The position numbers and the translations under genes were made by a program. From the NCBI GenBank assembly GCA_036362985.1, contig JAYGXS010000008.1, forward strand, positions 11,806,066 to 11,870,065: 64,000 nt of DNA, read 5' to 3'. Under the pieces are notes generated by a model, which was not told the DNA's origin, did no database searches, and saw nothing but the letters and a program-made list of their open reading frames with translations. The stretch comes from Ligula intestinalis. Its lineage: Eukaryota; Platyhelminthes; Cestoda; Diphyllobothriidea; Diphyllobothriidae. Positions 12,055 through 21,720 of this stretch are shown piece by piece. Position 1 is the first letter of the stretch. The number at the start of each line of letters is the position of its first letter.

Positions 12055-12145
12055 AAGAAGACGACATGATCGCTGGGACAATAGTTTATTCGCCTGACGT
12101 TTCGACACCCGTCGCGGATTTGTCATCAGAGACATAATCAGAGAG
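12055..12145 (-). repeat. Hairpin repeat family copy
   Basis: The minus strand shows GTCTCTGATGA, a variable segment with GACA/TGTC ends, then GAAACGTCAGGCGAATAAA. It is one of the best preserved cores. Confidence 0.65.
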
Positions 12146-12812
12146 CAATAGCAGATACAGTCACGAGGCAGATCACAGGTCAAGACTCATTAGTCCCATC
12201 GTCGGCAATCGGCAGCTAGATCCAAAGAACACTTACCTAGATGGCCATTAAAACAGGAAAATAGAATTCCACGTTCATCAATTACTGAACACTTGCTGGA
12301 TACGCGTCACCCTGTTGACCCCAAAACATCCTTCCGAGTACTTGAACAACTCGAACAACTCGTAGCTTGCGCTACTTGAAGGCAGCCTATACACGGCGGT
12401 TTAAATCCGACCTATGTAAACACTTGGAGCCCGTGGTGAGCCTAACTTCGCCGTGATAACATCCAGCTCCCTGGTTTACACATTGCCTCACCCGACTTTT
12501 TGCCTTAAACGTTCTCCTTACTTTTGCTTCCCACATTCTTTTAACTTGCTCACGTTATCCAGTAGCCTTCGTGGGCATTTTCTATGACCTTGTGCGGACT
12601 TACCTGTACGAATTCAAGTTTTGCATTCTCTCATGGGTTATTCGGATTATGCAGCGACAGGCCGCAGCTGGAGAGCACTTGCAAAATTAAGTCATTCCAT
12701 TAAATTTTGCCGTCTAAATTTTCACCAGGGAAAAGATGGCTTAAATTTTTGAAGGTATTGGTTTTGCATCCACTGTTATACTCTGTGACTTGCCAAATCT
12801 GTGAGCCCAGGC

Positions 12813-12863
12813 TGAAGAAGAAGAAGAGGAGGAGAAGAAGAAGAAGAAGAAGAAGAAGAAGGA
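12813..12863. repeat. (GAA)n microsatellite
   Basis: An imperfect gaa/gga trinucleotide run, purine-only on the plus strand. Confidence 0.95.
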
Positions 12864-12904
12864 GTGGAAAAAGTTGATGATGCTGCCGCTGCAATTGCCG
12901 GTGA

Positions 12905-12946
12905 TTATAATAATAATAATAATAATAATAATTATAATTATAATAA
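12905..12946. repeat. (AAT)n microsatellite
   Basis: About a dozen taa units with an interrupted attataa end, 40 bases after the GAA run. Confidence 0.95.
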
Positions 12947-13005
12947 CAGCGGCCTTAGTAAGGGTTATTCTTTTCCAAATTAGACAAGTGCGGAAACGAA
13001 CTTAC

Positions 13006-13256
13006 CCTGGCGCTGCCTCTTTCACGGGAGTACCCTCCACACGTCTCCACCAGGTGATGCGCGATTGGTTATCGGTGGAGAATGCCGCTGTGGATGAGGC
13101 GGAGTCAGCTGGGATCTGCAGGTGGTCATAGGTGACCAACCACTGGCTGGCAGCAGACAGAAGATCGGGGGAAGTTACCGCGGCCAGTTGGACTTCGGAG
13201 AAAATGGGCGCGGTCAGGCCATCACACATGACGGGTGGTTTGCGGTTAACGTTGAA
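13006..13256 (-). CDS. Isolated coding exon, unidentified protein
   Basis: The acceptor is TGCTTCTTTCAG|TTC and the donor CCAGG|GTAAGTT; 251 bases are open in one frame. The translation begins FNVNRKPPVMCDGL, continues through IFSEVQLAAVTSPDLLSAA and QWLVTYDHLQIP, and ends near WWRRVEGTPVKEAAPG. Composition and splice sites look genuine, but I do not recognise the family. It ends in phase 2, which does not join directly to the exon at 7451 (needs phase 1), so either an intermediate exon is missing or this is a separate gene. Confidence 0.55.
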
Positions 13257-13779
13257 CTGAAAGAAGCAGAGAGATAAATGAGGAGGAGGAAGATAATGCA
13301 GTTAATGGTGCTCGTCACAGTTTTTTGTGACAGTGCATGATCGGCGATAAAGCAAACAGGAAAGAATAAATCACTAAAGACCTCATTTCTTACTCCTCCA
13401 ACAGGCGTAAAAAACAACCATCTGATATTTAGGTGAGACGATCGCGTGGATTATCTCATACGGGCAGATGGAAACATGAAAAAGCGTCTTAGAAGTCCCC
13501 AGCAGAATGACCAAGGTGATGGTAAGACGAAATATCAAGACGAGAATGAAGGGGGGAGGGAGGGGATGAAACTTATCGAGCTAAAGCACGGTGGCTGGGC
13601 AGGCAAGAGCATATTCGAAGACGCAGATTAGTGGTTAATAGCTATGGGTACTGTCAATTAGTAGGCAGACTCGTTAAACCAACAAAGGTGCACGATGGGC
13701 GCATCGCCGACACTCGATGAGGCTCGCGTGACCTCCGCAAACTTCTCTTCGTGGGACCCTTGTTATTATGGCGAAAACC

Positions 13780-14072
13780 GCGATGGACTCTCTCTGACAT
13801 GCTTCAAACACTCTTAGCACAGGCCATCCGCTTCGAATATACTCTGCACCCCCCCCCCCGGGCGACAGTTTTTCTCCTTAAATCTCTCAAATGGCATTCA
13901 AACCCCTAGACTTCTGAACAATGCCTAAGGAGTTTTTCACTGTCGGCCCTCACATTTCTGGCAACGCCACTGTTCTGAAATGATCTGCAGATCAAATGCA
14001 TTGAAAAACTGTACAAATAGGGGGTTCAAAGGTATTTACCTATATTGCCTTCAATAAAAACCTGACCTGACT
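13780..14072 (+). repeat. Possible retroelement 3' end with CTGAC tail
   Basis: The segment ends in caataaaaacctgacctgac. A similar ending with repeated ttgac occurs at about 27905-27935. Short tandem tails of this kind are typical of some LINE 3' ends, but no coding part is attached. Confidence 0.3.
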
Positions 14073-15380
14073 ATAAAAGCACAATCCTTGTCGACTCGTC
14101 CAACATAATGGCGTTAGGCTTAATCGACTAATTTAAAAAAAACATGTCCTGGGCCACTGCGTGTTTGTTGATTACGCCTTTACGTAAGGAAAGACTGACG
14201 AGAAGGCGTAGCTCGAGCATCGGGAGCCACAACTACCTGTTGCCGACTCTCATTTGCGCAGTGTGTGGCAAGCGCGCACGCTACTGTGCATTTGGTTGAT
14301 TCGGTTCGGATCCAGATCACAGGTTCCTTGCTATAAATTTCTAAATGCACTTTAAACTACAAGGACACGGCTCAAGGCCTGCCTACTGGTGTGAAGGCCT
14401 GATCCTCTTTCGGATCCACTCAAACACATAAGCTCCGAAGCCTCTCCCTTCGGCAGTTTCAGCAAGATCATCACCTAATCATTCAGAAATCGCTTGTATC
14501 TACGATTGGAGAAAGGGTTTGGCAAATACGGGAAAATAAAGAAGAGCTTCTACATAGCCTTCGCGGATCGCACCGAGATCTGTAGCTAAGTGAGCCTCTG
14601 GGAAGCACTCCGGAGATATGACTTTCAAACGGTTCACAAAGATGGTCAGGCACCTTCAAAAAAGGGCGCGATTAAACTCGTGACGGACAACAGATCAGCA
14701 GCAGAAGAAGGCAATTTCTGCTCTCCTTTGAGCCGACTTAAACCGCTCTTTCATCTTCGTGACACATCTCACGTACGTGAGATCCGGGCCTGAACGGAGA
14801 CCTCAGTCACCGAACTCACGCTTATCTCCCATCGTCTGGAGCACGACGAATGTGATCACAGTGAGACGAATGTTGCGCAAGTTTAGCACGTTCAAGTAAC
14901 CACCAAGATCTTTTGTGGACAGTGGTGATGGTGGTGACTCACATCCGGATTCACAGCGGTTTAAACGCGTTGACGTCTCGGTCACCATTGGTTGTGCGGT
15001 CTAGTGCAGAAGGTGATGAAAAGACGGTAAGAATAAAACTTTGATGAATGCACTCGCTCCCGATAGTTGATGCGGCCGGTAAAAGCAGTAATAACGACTG
15101 CATGAAACTGGAGATGCATGTGAAAGAATTGTTACAATTTATAACACCACTGACTTTTTGGTTGAACTACTTCCCTGACCATATAAGATGACTATAGCAG
15201 TGTCTGGCATTCTAGTATTTACCTTGTCTTTTGTGAGCGGTTGATTTATAATCATTGGTTTAGGTACGGTGTCAAATCTTATTCAGAAAAGGTTATGGGC
15301 AGAAGGCTGAAGAGACCTTGTTTGTTGACCTAGCGACCACTGGCAACGCAGTAAGGATGAAACTGATTGTGAAACCATAA

Positions 15381-15487
15381 TTGCTGTGCTGTCGGATTAT
15401 AAGAAAGTAAAAAATGTCCTGATTTTTTTTCAGTTGTTGATGTGCTGTCGGATGCCAAGAAAGAAAAAAATGTCCCAATTTTTTCAG
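15381..15487. repeat. 56-bp tandem duplication
   Basis: Two adjacent copies start at 15381 and 15437 (gtgctgtcggat, aagaaag, aaaaatgtcc). On the minus strand each copy contains a T-rich tract followed by CCGACAG|CACA, so the duplication also duplicates an acceptor-like splice site downstream of the last WDR75-like exon found. Confidence 0.75.
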
Positions 15488-15820
15488 TTAGCAGCGATGG
15501 AGTCAGGATGTTTTCGGGAGTATCGACCGTTTCCGCCAGCTCAAGGAAGAACATAAAAACTGCGTGCATTTAGAGTACGATAACCGTCCTGTCAGTCGAA
15601 TAGGTTACACATATCGACAGATAACTACTAAAAACCATGATTTGACAGAGATGTGTATTTACCGTTCGAAAGACAGAGCAACATATATACAAACTACTTT
15701 TGACTGAGGTCTGAGCCCATAATGGTCCGCAGTATTCAGTCAAAACTACGCGCTTAAAAATAAAAAGGGTTTTGCAATAGTATAAACATCAGATTACTAA
15801 ACAACTTTAGTATTGCCTAC

Positions 15821-16047
15821 CTTATCAGTGACTGTTCCGCTTGCACAGTCCAAGACTTGCAGTTCGCCCATGGAACCGTTGACAAGTACTTCTGGGTGAA
15901 TGGACGCATCATCAGCCTTATTTAGACAAGAGAGAGGCAGTACTTCCATCGACGGTTTCCGCAGATGAGGAGCCCAACGCCGCGGTGTCTGGCAAAGTCC
16001 GTCTTTTTTAAAAAGGGCTTGGAGCGCACCATTGAGTACTAAAAATG
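15821..16047 (-). CDS. WDR75: WDR75-like WD-repeat protein, exon 9 of those found
   Basis: The acceptor is TTTTCTACAG|CA and the donor GATAAG|GTAGGC; 227 bases are open. Its two leading bases complete the codon begun by the exon ending at 16209. The translation contains FLVLNGALQALF and, near the end, LVNGSMGELQVLDCASG, which fits the LVLNG-type strand following the mid-protein propeller in WDR75. It ends in phase 0. Later exons coding for the C-terminal half could not be identified with confidence below 15821. Confidence 0.7.
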
Positions 16048-16208
16048 CTGTAGAAAAGTGAATACCGGTATAGTGAACCTTTCAACGAGATGGCGATAGA
16101 CACTTATAATTCCCAAACGTATGTTGAGTTTGTCTGCAAACCACTCGAAGTTGAGGCATGGAATATTGGAAAAGAGTATTCAAAAGAGAGTTTGCTATGA
16201 ACGCTTAC

Positions 16209-16385
16209 AGTTCTTTTCTAAGGTCACAATAACAGTCTCTTCAGACTCTCCTCCCGGACTGCTGATCCCAATGATGGGTGACGCAAGGAGAGGGAAAAAC
16301 CGACGCTGACGAACACCTCCAAAGCATTCTGTGAGATCCCACTTGACGAGTACTCCTTCCAGACCACCACTGAATAAATGCTTGC
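16209..16385 (-). CDS. WDR75: WDR75-like, exon 8
   Basis: After an 81-base intron (GTAATC to CCCCTACTAG) the frame resumes with KHLFSGGLEGVLVKWDL, a classic WD blade end directly continuing HWHSREVTALAFTAEG of the previous exon. The exon ends AACT|GTAAGC in phase 1, matching the two-base start of the next exon. Confidence 0.85.
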
Positions 16386-16466
16386 CTAGTAGGGGAAAAT
16401 GAAAAAAGTTAATATCAGCACCAAATTCCGTTTCGACGTCTATTAATAAAAGAGAAGCAAGATTAC

Positions 16467-16780
16467 CTTCAGCAGTAAAAGCAAGAGCAGTCACTTCTCT
16501 TGAATGCCAGTGCATGACCGAACGCTTGACGCGTTTTGGATTGACTAGCTTGAATTCCTCAATTTGACCTGACGATTCCAAAAGAGTTTCCGAGGCTATA
16601 TCATCAGCATCTTCGTCCAAAGTATTACTGTCCTCTGACTCAACAGGCATTGTGAAATTCCACCACACCATAACTTCGCCAAGAACATTGCCGGTCGCAA
16701 TAACCGCATCCTTCGGGTGACAGGCGACACAGGTAAATCGTTTCTTATTAGCTTGAGGTACCTTCGCCGGAAGCTCATAA
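16467..16780 (-). CDS. WDR75: WDR75-like, exon 7 (most diagnostic)
   Basis: WDR75 (yeast Utp17/Nan1) is a nucleolar WD-repeat protein of the t-UTP subcomplex of the U3 processome, needed for rRNA transcription and 18S maturation. This 314-base exon reads KRFTCVACHPKDAVIATGN, then VMVWWNF, an acidic insert rich in D/E/S, and HWHSREVTALAFTAEG. The order FTCVACHP, W-NF, HWH...LAF...G, SGG...VLV-W is characteristic of WDR75. The acidic insert between blades (about 35 residues) seems longer than in vertebrates. The first base completes the codon from the exon at 16884. Neighbouring introns are short (81 and 103 bases). Confidence 0.85.
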
Positions 16781-16883
16781 CTAAAATTCGTGCATAAATC
16801 ACTTCAGTTCTGAGGGACAGCTTAGTATATAATAAAAGAAACCAACAAAAATTATACACGATGGTTGCCGACAGTAAACATAC

Positions 16884-16954
16884 CGAACGGTCTTTTTAGT
16901 TTTGAGCCAGTAAACAAGAAGATAATCACCACAGATCGAAACAACAAAATGATC
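16884..16954 (-). CDS. WDR75: WDR75-like, exon 6
   Basis: A 71-base exon reading DHFVVSICGDYLLVYWLK, then TKKTV, equivalent to the strand before the FTCVACHP blade. It is bounded by a tiny 33-base intron upstream (GTAACT...TTTAAG) and GTATGT downstream. Reading through the small intron gives a stop, so splicing is required. It ends in phase 2, matching the next exon. Confidence 0.75.
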
Positions 16955-16987
16955 CTTAAAGGTAATGAAGGGTAATCACAAAGTTAC

Positions 16988-17086
16988 ATTCAATGCAATC
17001 ATTTTGTTGACCGCTGGAAACTTCTCGAATATTTGTCGCTTTATTTCGAAGCCCTTGTCGTAAACAAAAACCGATTCTACAGGTAA
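16988..17086 (-). CDS. WDR75: WDR75-like, exon 5
   Basis: The acceptor is TTTTTTTCTCAAG|TTA and the donor TTGAAT|GTAACT; 33 codons, phase 0 on both sides. It reads LPVESVFVYDKGFEIKRQIF and ends VNKMIALN. Confidence 0.65.
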
Positions 17087-17147
17087 CTTGAGAAAAAAAG
17101 CGCATACCTTCTTTGTTATGCTCGTGCAATACAACATTATTTGTTAC

Positions 17148-17189
17148 ATTCGTTCTGAGTGATAATGCTGGCATGTGCAAATCAACTTT
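17148..17189 (-). CDS. WDR75: WDR75-like, 42-base micro-exon 4
   Basis: GACTTTTAG|AAA to ACGAAT|GTAACA gives 14 codons (KVDLHMPALSLRTN) in phase 0 at both ends. An alternative donor about 40 bases further downstream would leave an impossibly short 21-base intron and the wrong phase, so this donor was preferred. Confidence 0.55.
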
Positions 17190-17220
17190 CTAAAAGTCAT
17201 TAGAATTTGTACGAAAATAC

Positions 17221-17286
17221 AGATATCATCTTCCCCGATTCAATGTCCCAAACTATAACTTTTCCATCAAGTCCGGTTGACATAAC
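17221..17286 (-). CDS. WDR75: WDR75-like, exon 3
   Basis: Twenty-two codons reading VMSTGLDGKVIVWDIESG, then KMIS, a complete WD blade end. The acceptor is ATGTTAG|GTT and the donor ATATCT|GTATTT, phase 0 at both ends. Confidence 0.75.
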
Positions 17287-17316
17287 CTAACATTTAAAAA
17301 AGACAAGATAGCAAAC

Positions 17317-17437
17317 CTGATTTTTCTGTCCAGCAATTTCAGTAATAGAATCGGTGTGGCCGGAAAGTTGCATGCGGATGGAGTTATCCGAGCAATCGCA
17401 AACAAAAAGTATTTTGTCAGCTGCATAGATAACAGTA
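17317..17437 (-). CDS. WDR75: WDR75-like, exon 2
   Basis: A 121-base exon reading TVIYAADKILFVCDCSDNSI and then RMQLSGHTDSITEIAGQKNQ; the SGHTDSIT word is the GH step of a WD repeat and continues into the LDGKVIVWD of the next exon. Its single leading base fits the phase-2 end of the upstream exon. Confidence 0.75.
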
Positions 17438-17488
17438 CTATAAGTATAAAATCAATTAATAATGCGATGCAATACTTTGTACGTTTAC

Positions 17489-17534
17489 AATAAAATGGCA
17501 CGGCTTTCGTCAATGAAGCCGATTTCCGTGAGGA
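17489..17534 (-). CDS. WDR75: WDR75-like, exon 1 of those found
   Basis: A 46-base exon (LTEIGFIDESRAIL) with acceptor TTGAAAAG|TC and donor TTATT|GTAAAC, phase-compatible with the next exon. A further upstream piece ending at 17695 (GAGG|GTAAAC, reading IWNFVIAE) would join in phase, but no ATG or acceptor was found for it, so the start of the gene is unresolved. Confidence 0.5.
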
Positions 17535-18409
17535 CTTTTCAAAAGACTTTGTTGATTCCATTTAGGCAACAGGAGGTCGAAATTCGCCAAGCTCAGAAGC
17601 ACGTAAGAAGTTATAAGTAACTTGAGGTCAGGATCCCGACCGAAGTGAGAAGATTCGTAGCAATGTTTACAGCTTATATAGTAGCAAGGTTTACCCTCAG
17701 CGATTACAAAGTTCCAAATTTTCCAAAGCAAAAGGAAGGCCGCAATGCAAAACACGACACAGTTAGTTTACAGGCACAAGACTTTGTTTGTAAGCGTCAA
17801 AAACCCAAATTACTCCAAAACGGCGTGTTGGTACCCAGCACAGACTAAATCAAATTAAGCGGTAATGACCTTGAAATTATTATTCAAAATACTGAACTTC
17901 TACACTGACCAGAGTTATCAAAGATTGCCCATTCTGAAAACCCTAACCTGATTGTTAATGTAAAGACCGTTAAACGGTTCGCCATCACCACGACAAAAAT
18001 ATTTTAGGAAACAAAACTCACGTTATCCGAACACCAAATTTAGGCTTGCCATGCGCTAATGGTCAGTTGGAAAATCGTAAATGCCATCTGAGTGTTAGAA
18101 ATTTATTGATCCAGTAGCCAAGTGGCGTTACGTAGACCCCCTACAAAACAGGTTTTACATTTTTAGCACGATTTGGGATATTTATAGGTAATCTACAAAG
18201 TTAAGACCTACTATAGATGAGGCGGTAGGTGATTTGAATCACGGTCACATTAACCGTCGTAACTGAGAGTTTTAATCAACAAATGTTTGATGGACGGGTA
18301 GAAAAAACACCAGAGCTGGCAGAAAATCCTGCTGCGTACATATATGTGTCAATAAATTAAGACTATTCCAAGCAATTTGAGAAGAAGTGAACTGTTGTTG
18401 ATGTTGACT

Positions 18410-18440
18410 GTAATAATAATAATATGTTTATTATGCCAGT
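18410..18440 (-). repeat. LINE 3' terminus with (ATT)n
   Basis: Read on the minus strand, the element ends GGCATAATAAACATATTATT followed by further ATT units, a microsatellite-like 3' tail as used by CR1-type elements for target-primed reverse transcription. Confidence 0.6.
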
Positions 18441-18831
18441 TTACAGGCAATTGTAAAGAGTTGGTAATGCACCTCTTGGGCGCCTTCCAACACCTATGTT
18501 GCAGTTAGTGTTGGTTTTGTTTCAGGTTTTTTGTTTTGTCAATACTGGGCGGGATAGGGAGTTTGTTTCAAGTAAAAAAACCTGCCTTCAAAGGTATGAT
18601 ACAAACGGAATAAATGTACAGGAGTAAGCTGAGTTGACTCATCAGCAGGAGAACTGTTTCATATCGTTTAAAAACATTAGTTTCAGATGGAGAGGGTTGG
18701 CACAAGAACACAGTGTTCTCAGTCTTCCTTCAATGGTTGTCGGCAAAAGTTGCGTGCTATCGGCTGAAAGGTTAGCAGACTGCGGGCTGCTGCTTCAGCA
18801 GCATTATCTTCAGCATGAAGCCTGGCTGGGT

Positions 18832-21077
18832 TCAAAGTCCACGAACGCCATCAGAGTGAAAAAGGGATTCCACCGAGTCAGCACCCAAAATTCGTGAAAG
18901 TTGTCCTGAATTTAGAAAACTAGTTATAGCTCTCTTAAACATAGGGTAGTTTTGCTGGGTTTTAATACTTTTGGGCAGCTTATTCCAGATTGATATGGCA
19001 TTTACTGAAAAGAATTGCCGGTACTTAACTGTGCGTGCCATAGGAAGAAATAAAAATACGTCTCGATGACTGGCGCGTCGAGAGTGCTCAAGCTGCCTTA
19101 TTGTACTAAGAGGATTAAAGGTTTGACCATTCAGAAGTCTAAACAGTACTAATAGACCCTTCTGCAATCGACGAAGCCATAGGGGGTCCAGCTTTATAAG
19201 TTCGCACCTTTGTTGGTAGGTTAAGTTACGGTGTTCTGTAGTGAAAACTCTCCTAGTGAAGAAGTGCTGCACCGATTCTATTTTCTTCCGTTCACTAGTG
19301 CGCAGAAGGCTGAATAAGGGTGAGCAGTATTCAAGACTAGGTCTCACGTACATATTACAAAGGCTAGTTCTAAACCTTGATAGTCTTAAAATTTCTAAGG
19401 ATATATCCAGTGGTTCGGCGTGCTTTCGAGTCTATCAGGGCACAGTGCTCTGACAAATTGAGACTATTAGAGTAGGATATGCCTAAATCCTTGATAACTC
19501 CTGGAAAATTTAATTCGTGGCCGTCAATGCTTAATTCCGGTTGATGATCGTCGCCAACAACCATAACGGAACATTTGTGCCATGAAAGGGTGAGGCGCCA
19601 TGTGCAAAACCACTGGGCGAAGGCCTGCAGATCCTTTTTTTATCAGCTCGAGCACGATGTTGCAATCTGCCGGTTTATATCGATAAGCGACTTTTAAATC
19701 ATCAGCGTACATGAAGGGTCTGCCATACTAAAAACAATCTGAAACGTCGTTGACAAACAGGCAAAAAAGGAGCGGACCCAGTACACTACCCTGTATAACT
19801 CCACTCCTCACATGCGTGGGGTTGGAGATAACATTGGAAATTTTTACTCGTTGTGTGCGAGCATACAAATAGGAAGACATGAAGTTCAGAGGCTTGCTAC
19901 CTATGCCGAAGGAGGCCAGTTTCAGAAGAAGGAGGTTATGATCGACCCGATCAAACGCCTTTGTAAAATCAAAATAGACGCTATAAGTGGCAAAACCGCT
20001 GTCTCTAGATTGCAGCACATAATCAAAGAAAGAGAGCTGACAGGTGTCACAAGATCGTTTCTCGATAAAGCCATGTTGAGCTGTATTGAGCAGGTTGTTC
20101 TCTGTCAAGTGACGCATCATCTTTTCTTTGATTAAGGTCTCCAAGATCTTCGAGGCTGCGGGAAGTGTATTTATTGGCCTAAAGTTGTCGAATGATGTCG
20201 ATCGGCCATGCTTGCGAATAGGCATTATGTGCGATTCCTTCCACAACGAAGGAAAGGTTTCGCTCTCAAGAGCAAGATTAAATACCTTACAAAGAATAGA
20301 CGGAAAGACATCATTCGCTTCAGCTTTTAGAAGGCTAACTGGGACGCCATCTGGTCCTGGACTATAGGATTGACGATAACGACGAATGGCTACAGTCACA
20401 TCCCAGACGGTAAAACTTATGGTTTCGAGTATGGCACCCGTCCAAGCCCGGATAACTGGAGGTGCAGCGAACGAGCTTTCACTAAACGTTTTGGATAGGA
20501 ACGCATTGAAGCTATCGGCGGTCAACTTAGCATCAGCTATGGGGTTTCCTAAAACATCTTGAAGTATGGGGTGTTGTGTTTTCCTCTGCGCTTTTACTGT
20601 ACGCGAAAAGAGTTTCGCAACATTAAGGGAAGGGTTTTCAGCGAAGTGAGCCTCATCGGCTATCTGCTTTTCTTCGGAGAGCTTCTTAGCCTGCTCAAAG
20701 ATCAGTGTGATCAAGGGCAGAACGGAAGTGTCGTTCTGCCGATGCAAACGACGAGAGAGTTTACGCAGCCTACGACGGAAAGACAGAGGAAGGTACACTT
20801 CATCCTTGACATGTATTACTTTCTTACGGGGGACAAAGTGGAGGATGAGTGGATCCAAAACTTTGTACAGTGCATCGGTACAAACATTTACATCCAAACA
20901 TTGGAAAAATTCAGACCAGTCGAGAGCGTTTAGATGTGCCAGTAGGTCCACCGTGTTTGCTGATCGGAAGTCATGATAAAGACTATACTTTTGGGAAAAT
21001 GTTTTATCCGCCTCCAGTTCTAGTTCACTAACAACTGTAAGATGGTCTGAACTCCCAAGTGCGTCTAAGGATGACAC
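18832..21077 (-). pseudogene. CR1-like ORF2, reverse transcriptase domain
   Basis: The RT landmarks run in order: PDGVPVSLLKAEA, FRPINTLPAASKILE, QHGFIEKRSCDTC, YFDFTKAFDRVDH (first catalytic Asp), SGVIQGSVLGPLLF, then MYADDLKVAY (catalytic Asp pair at about 19704-19712) and the thumb (KDLGISYSNSLNLSEHCALI) and YVRPSLEYCSPLFS. An in-frame TAG at 19728-19730 sits five codons before YADD, and one-base shifts occur in a seven-A run near 19635 and near 19370. The reading frame ends at 18832. Confidence 0.85.
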
Positions 21078-21720
21078 TGAAAGGGGTTCGCACCCCCTAC
21101 AAAAAAATAGGTCGAGTATGTTTGCTCCTCGAGTGGGAAAATCGACTACCTAATCCCACATGCCGATATCTATTGCCTCAAGTAAGTTCTCAAACTTTGA
21201 AGGACCGGATGGTGGAAACCATTGCACGTCAGGAAGGTTAAAATCGCCTGAAATCAAGCAATACTTAAGATTAAAGTCAGCTGCGGCATGAAATGCCTGC
21301 GAGAGACAAAGATTGTAGTCTGCATTGGCATTAGGTGGGCGATAAACGCAGCCAACAAGTAAGGAGTATTTGTTTTTTTAGAACAACTCGTAGCCAGCAG
21401 CTCTCCTCCACCGCTGTGAACTGTGTATAGTCCAGCGGGAGAAATGCAAGTGGCTGCTCAATATAGATGCAGCTTCCTCCGCCACGGCCATTGTTTCGAT
21501 CGTTCCGAACGCATGAATAGCCTAGAACAGAGAGTTCTGAGTCAGCTACAGAGGCCGATGCCCATGTCTCAGTTACCATAACAATGTCTGGGCGGTTGAT
21601 GAAAACCATAGTCTGGAGCAGAGGCATTTTATTAATCAGTGATCTGGCATTTAAAACGACCAAGTTAAGAGGGCATGTCTGAGGTTTCAGTGGCGGGACA
21701 GCTAGGCCGTCACTGTTACC
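21078..21720 (-). pseudogene. CR1-like ORF2, APE-type endonuclease domain
   Basis: The domain begins LNARSLINKMPLLQTM (N-type motif), followed by PDIVMVTETW (catalytic Glu), YSCVRNDRNNGRGGG, then after a one-base shift in a seven-A run near 21375 CVYRPPNA, ISGDFNLPDVQW and, after a TAG at 21150-21152, VDFPTRGANILDL and LGSSDHLTV (catalytic Asp-His). All APE landmarks are present in order. No ATG opens the frame before the LNAR motif, so expression probably depended on ORF1 overlap or reinitiation. Confidence 0.8.

Noticed and set aside
14803..14988. Further downstream WDR75 exon
   Set aside because: The frame is open but neither sequence nor splice sites match the expected part of the protein.
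17695..17755. First exon of the WDR75-like gene
   Set aside because: The donor at 17695 fits in phase, but no ATG or acceptor supports the upstream end.
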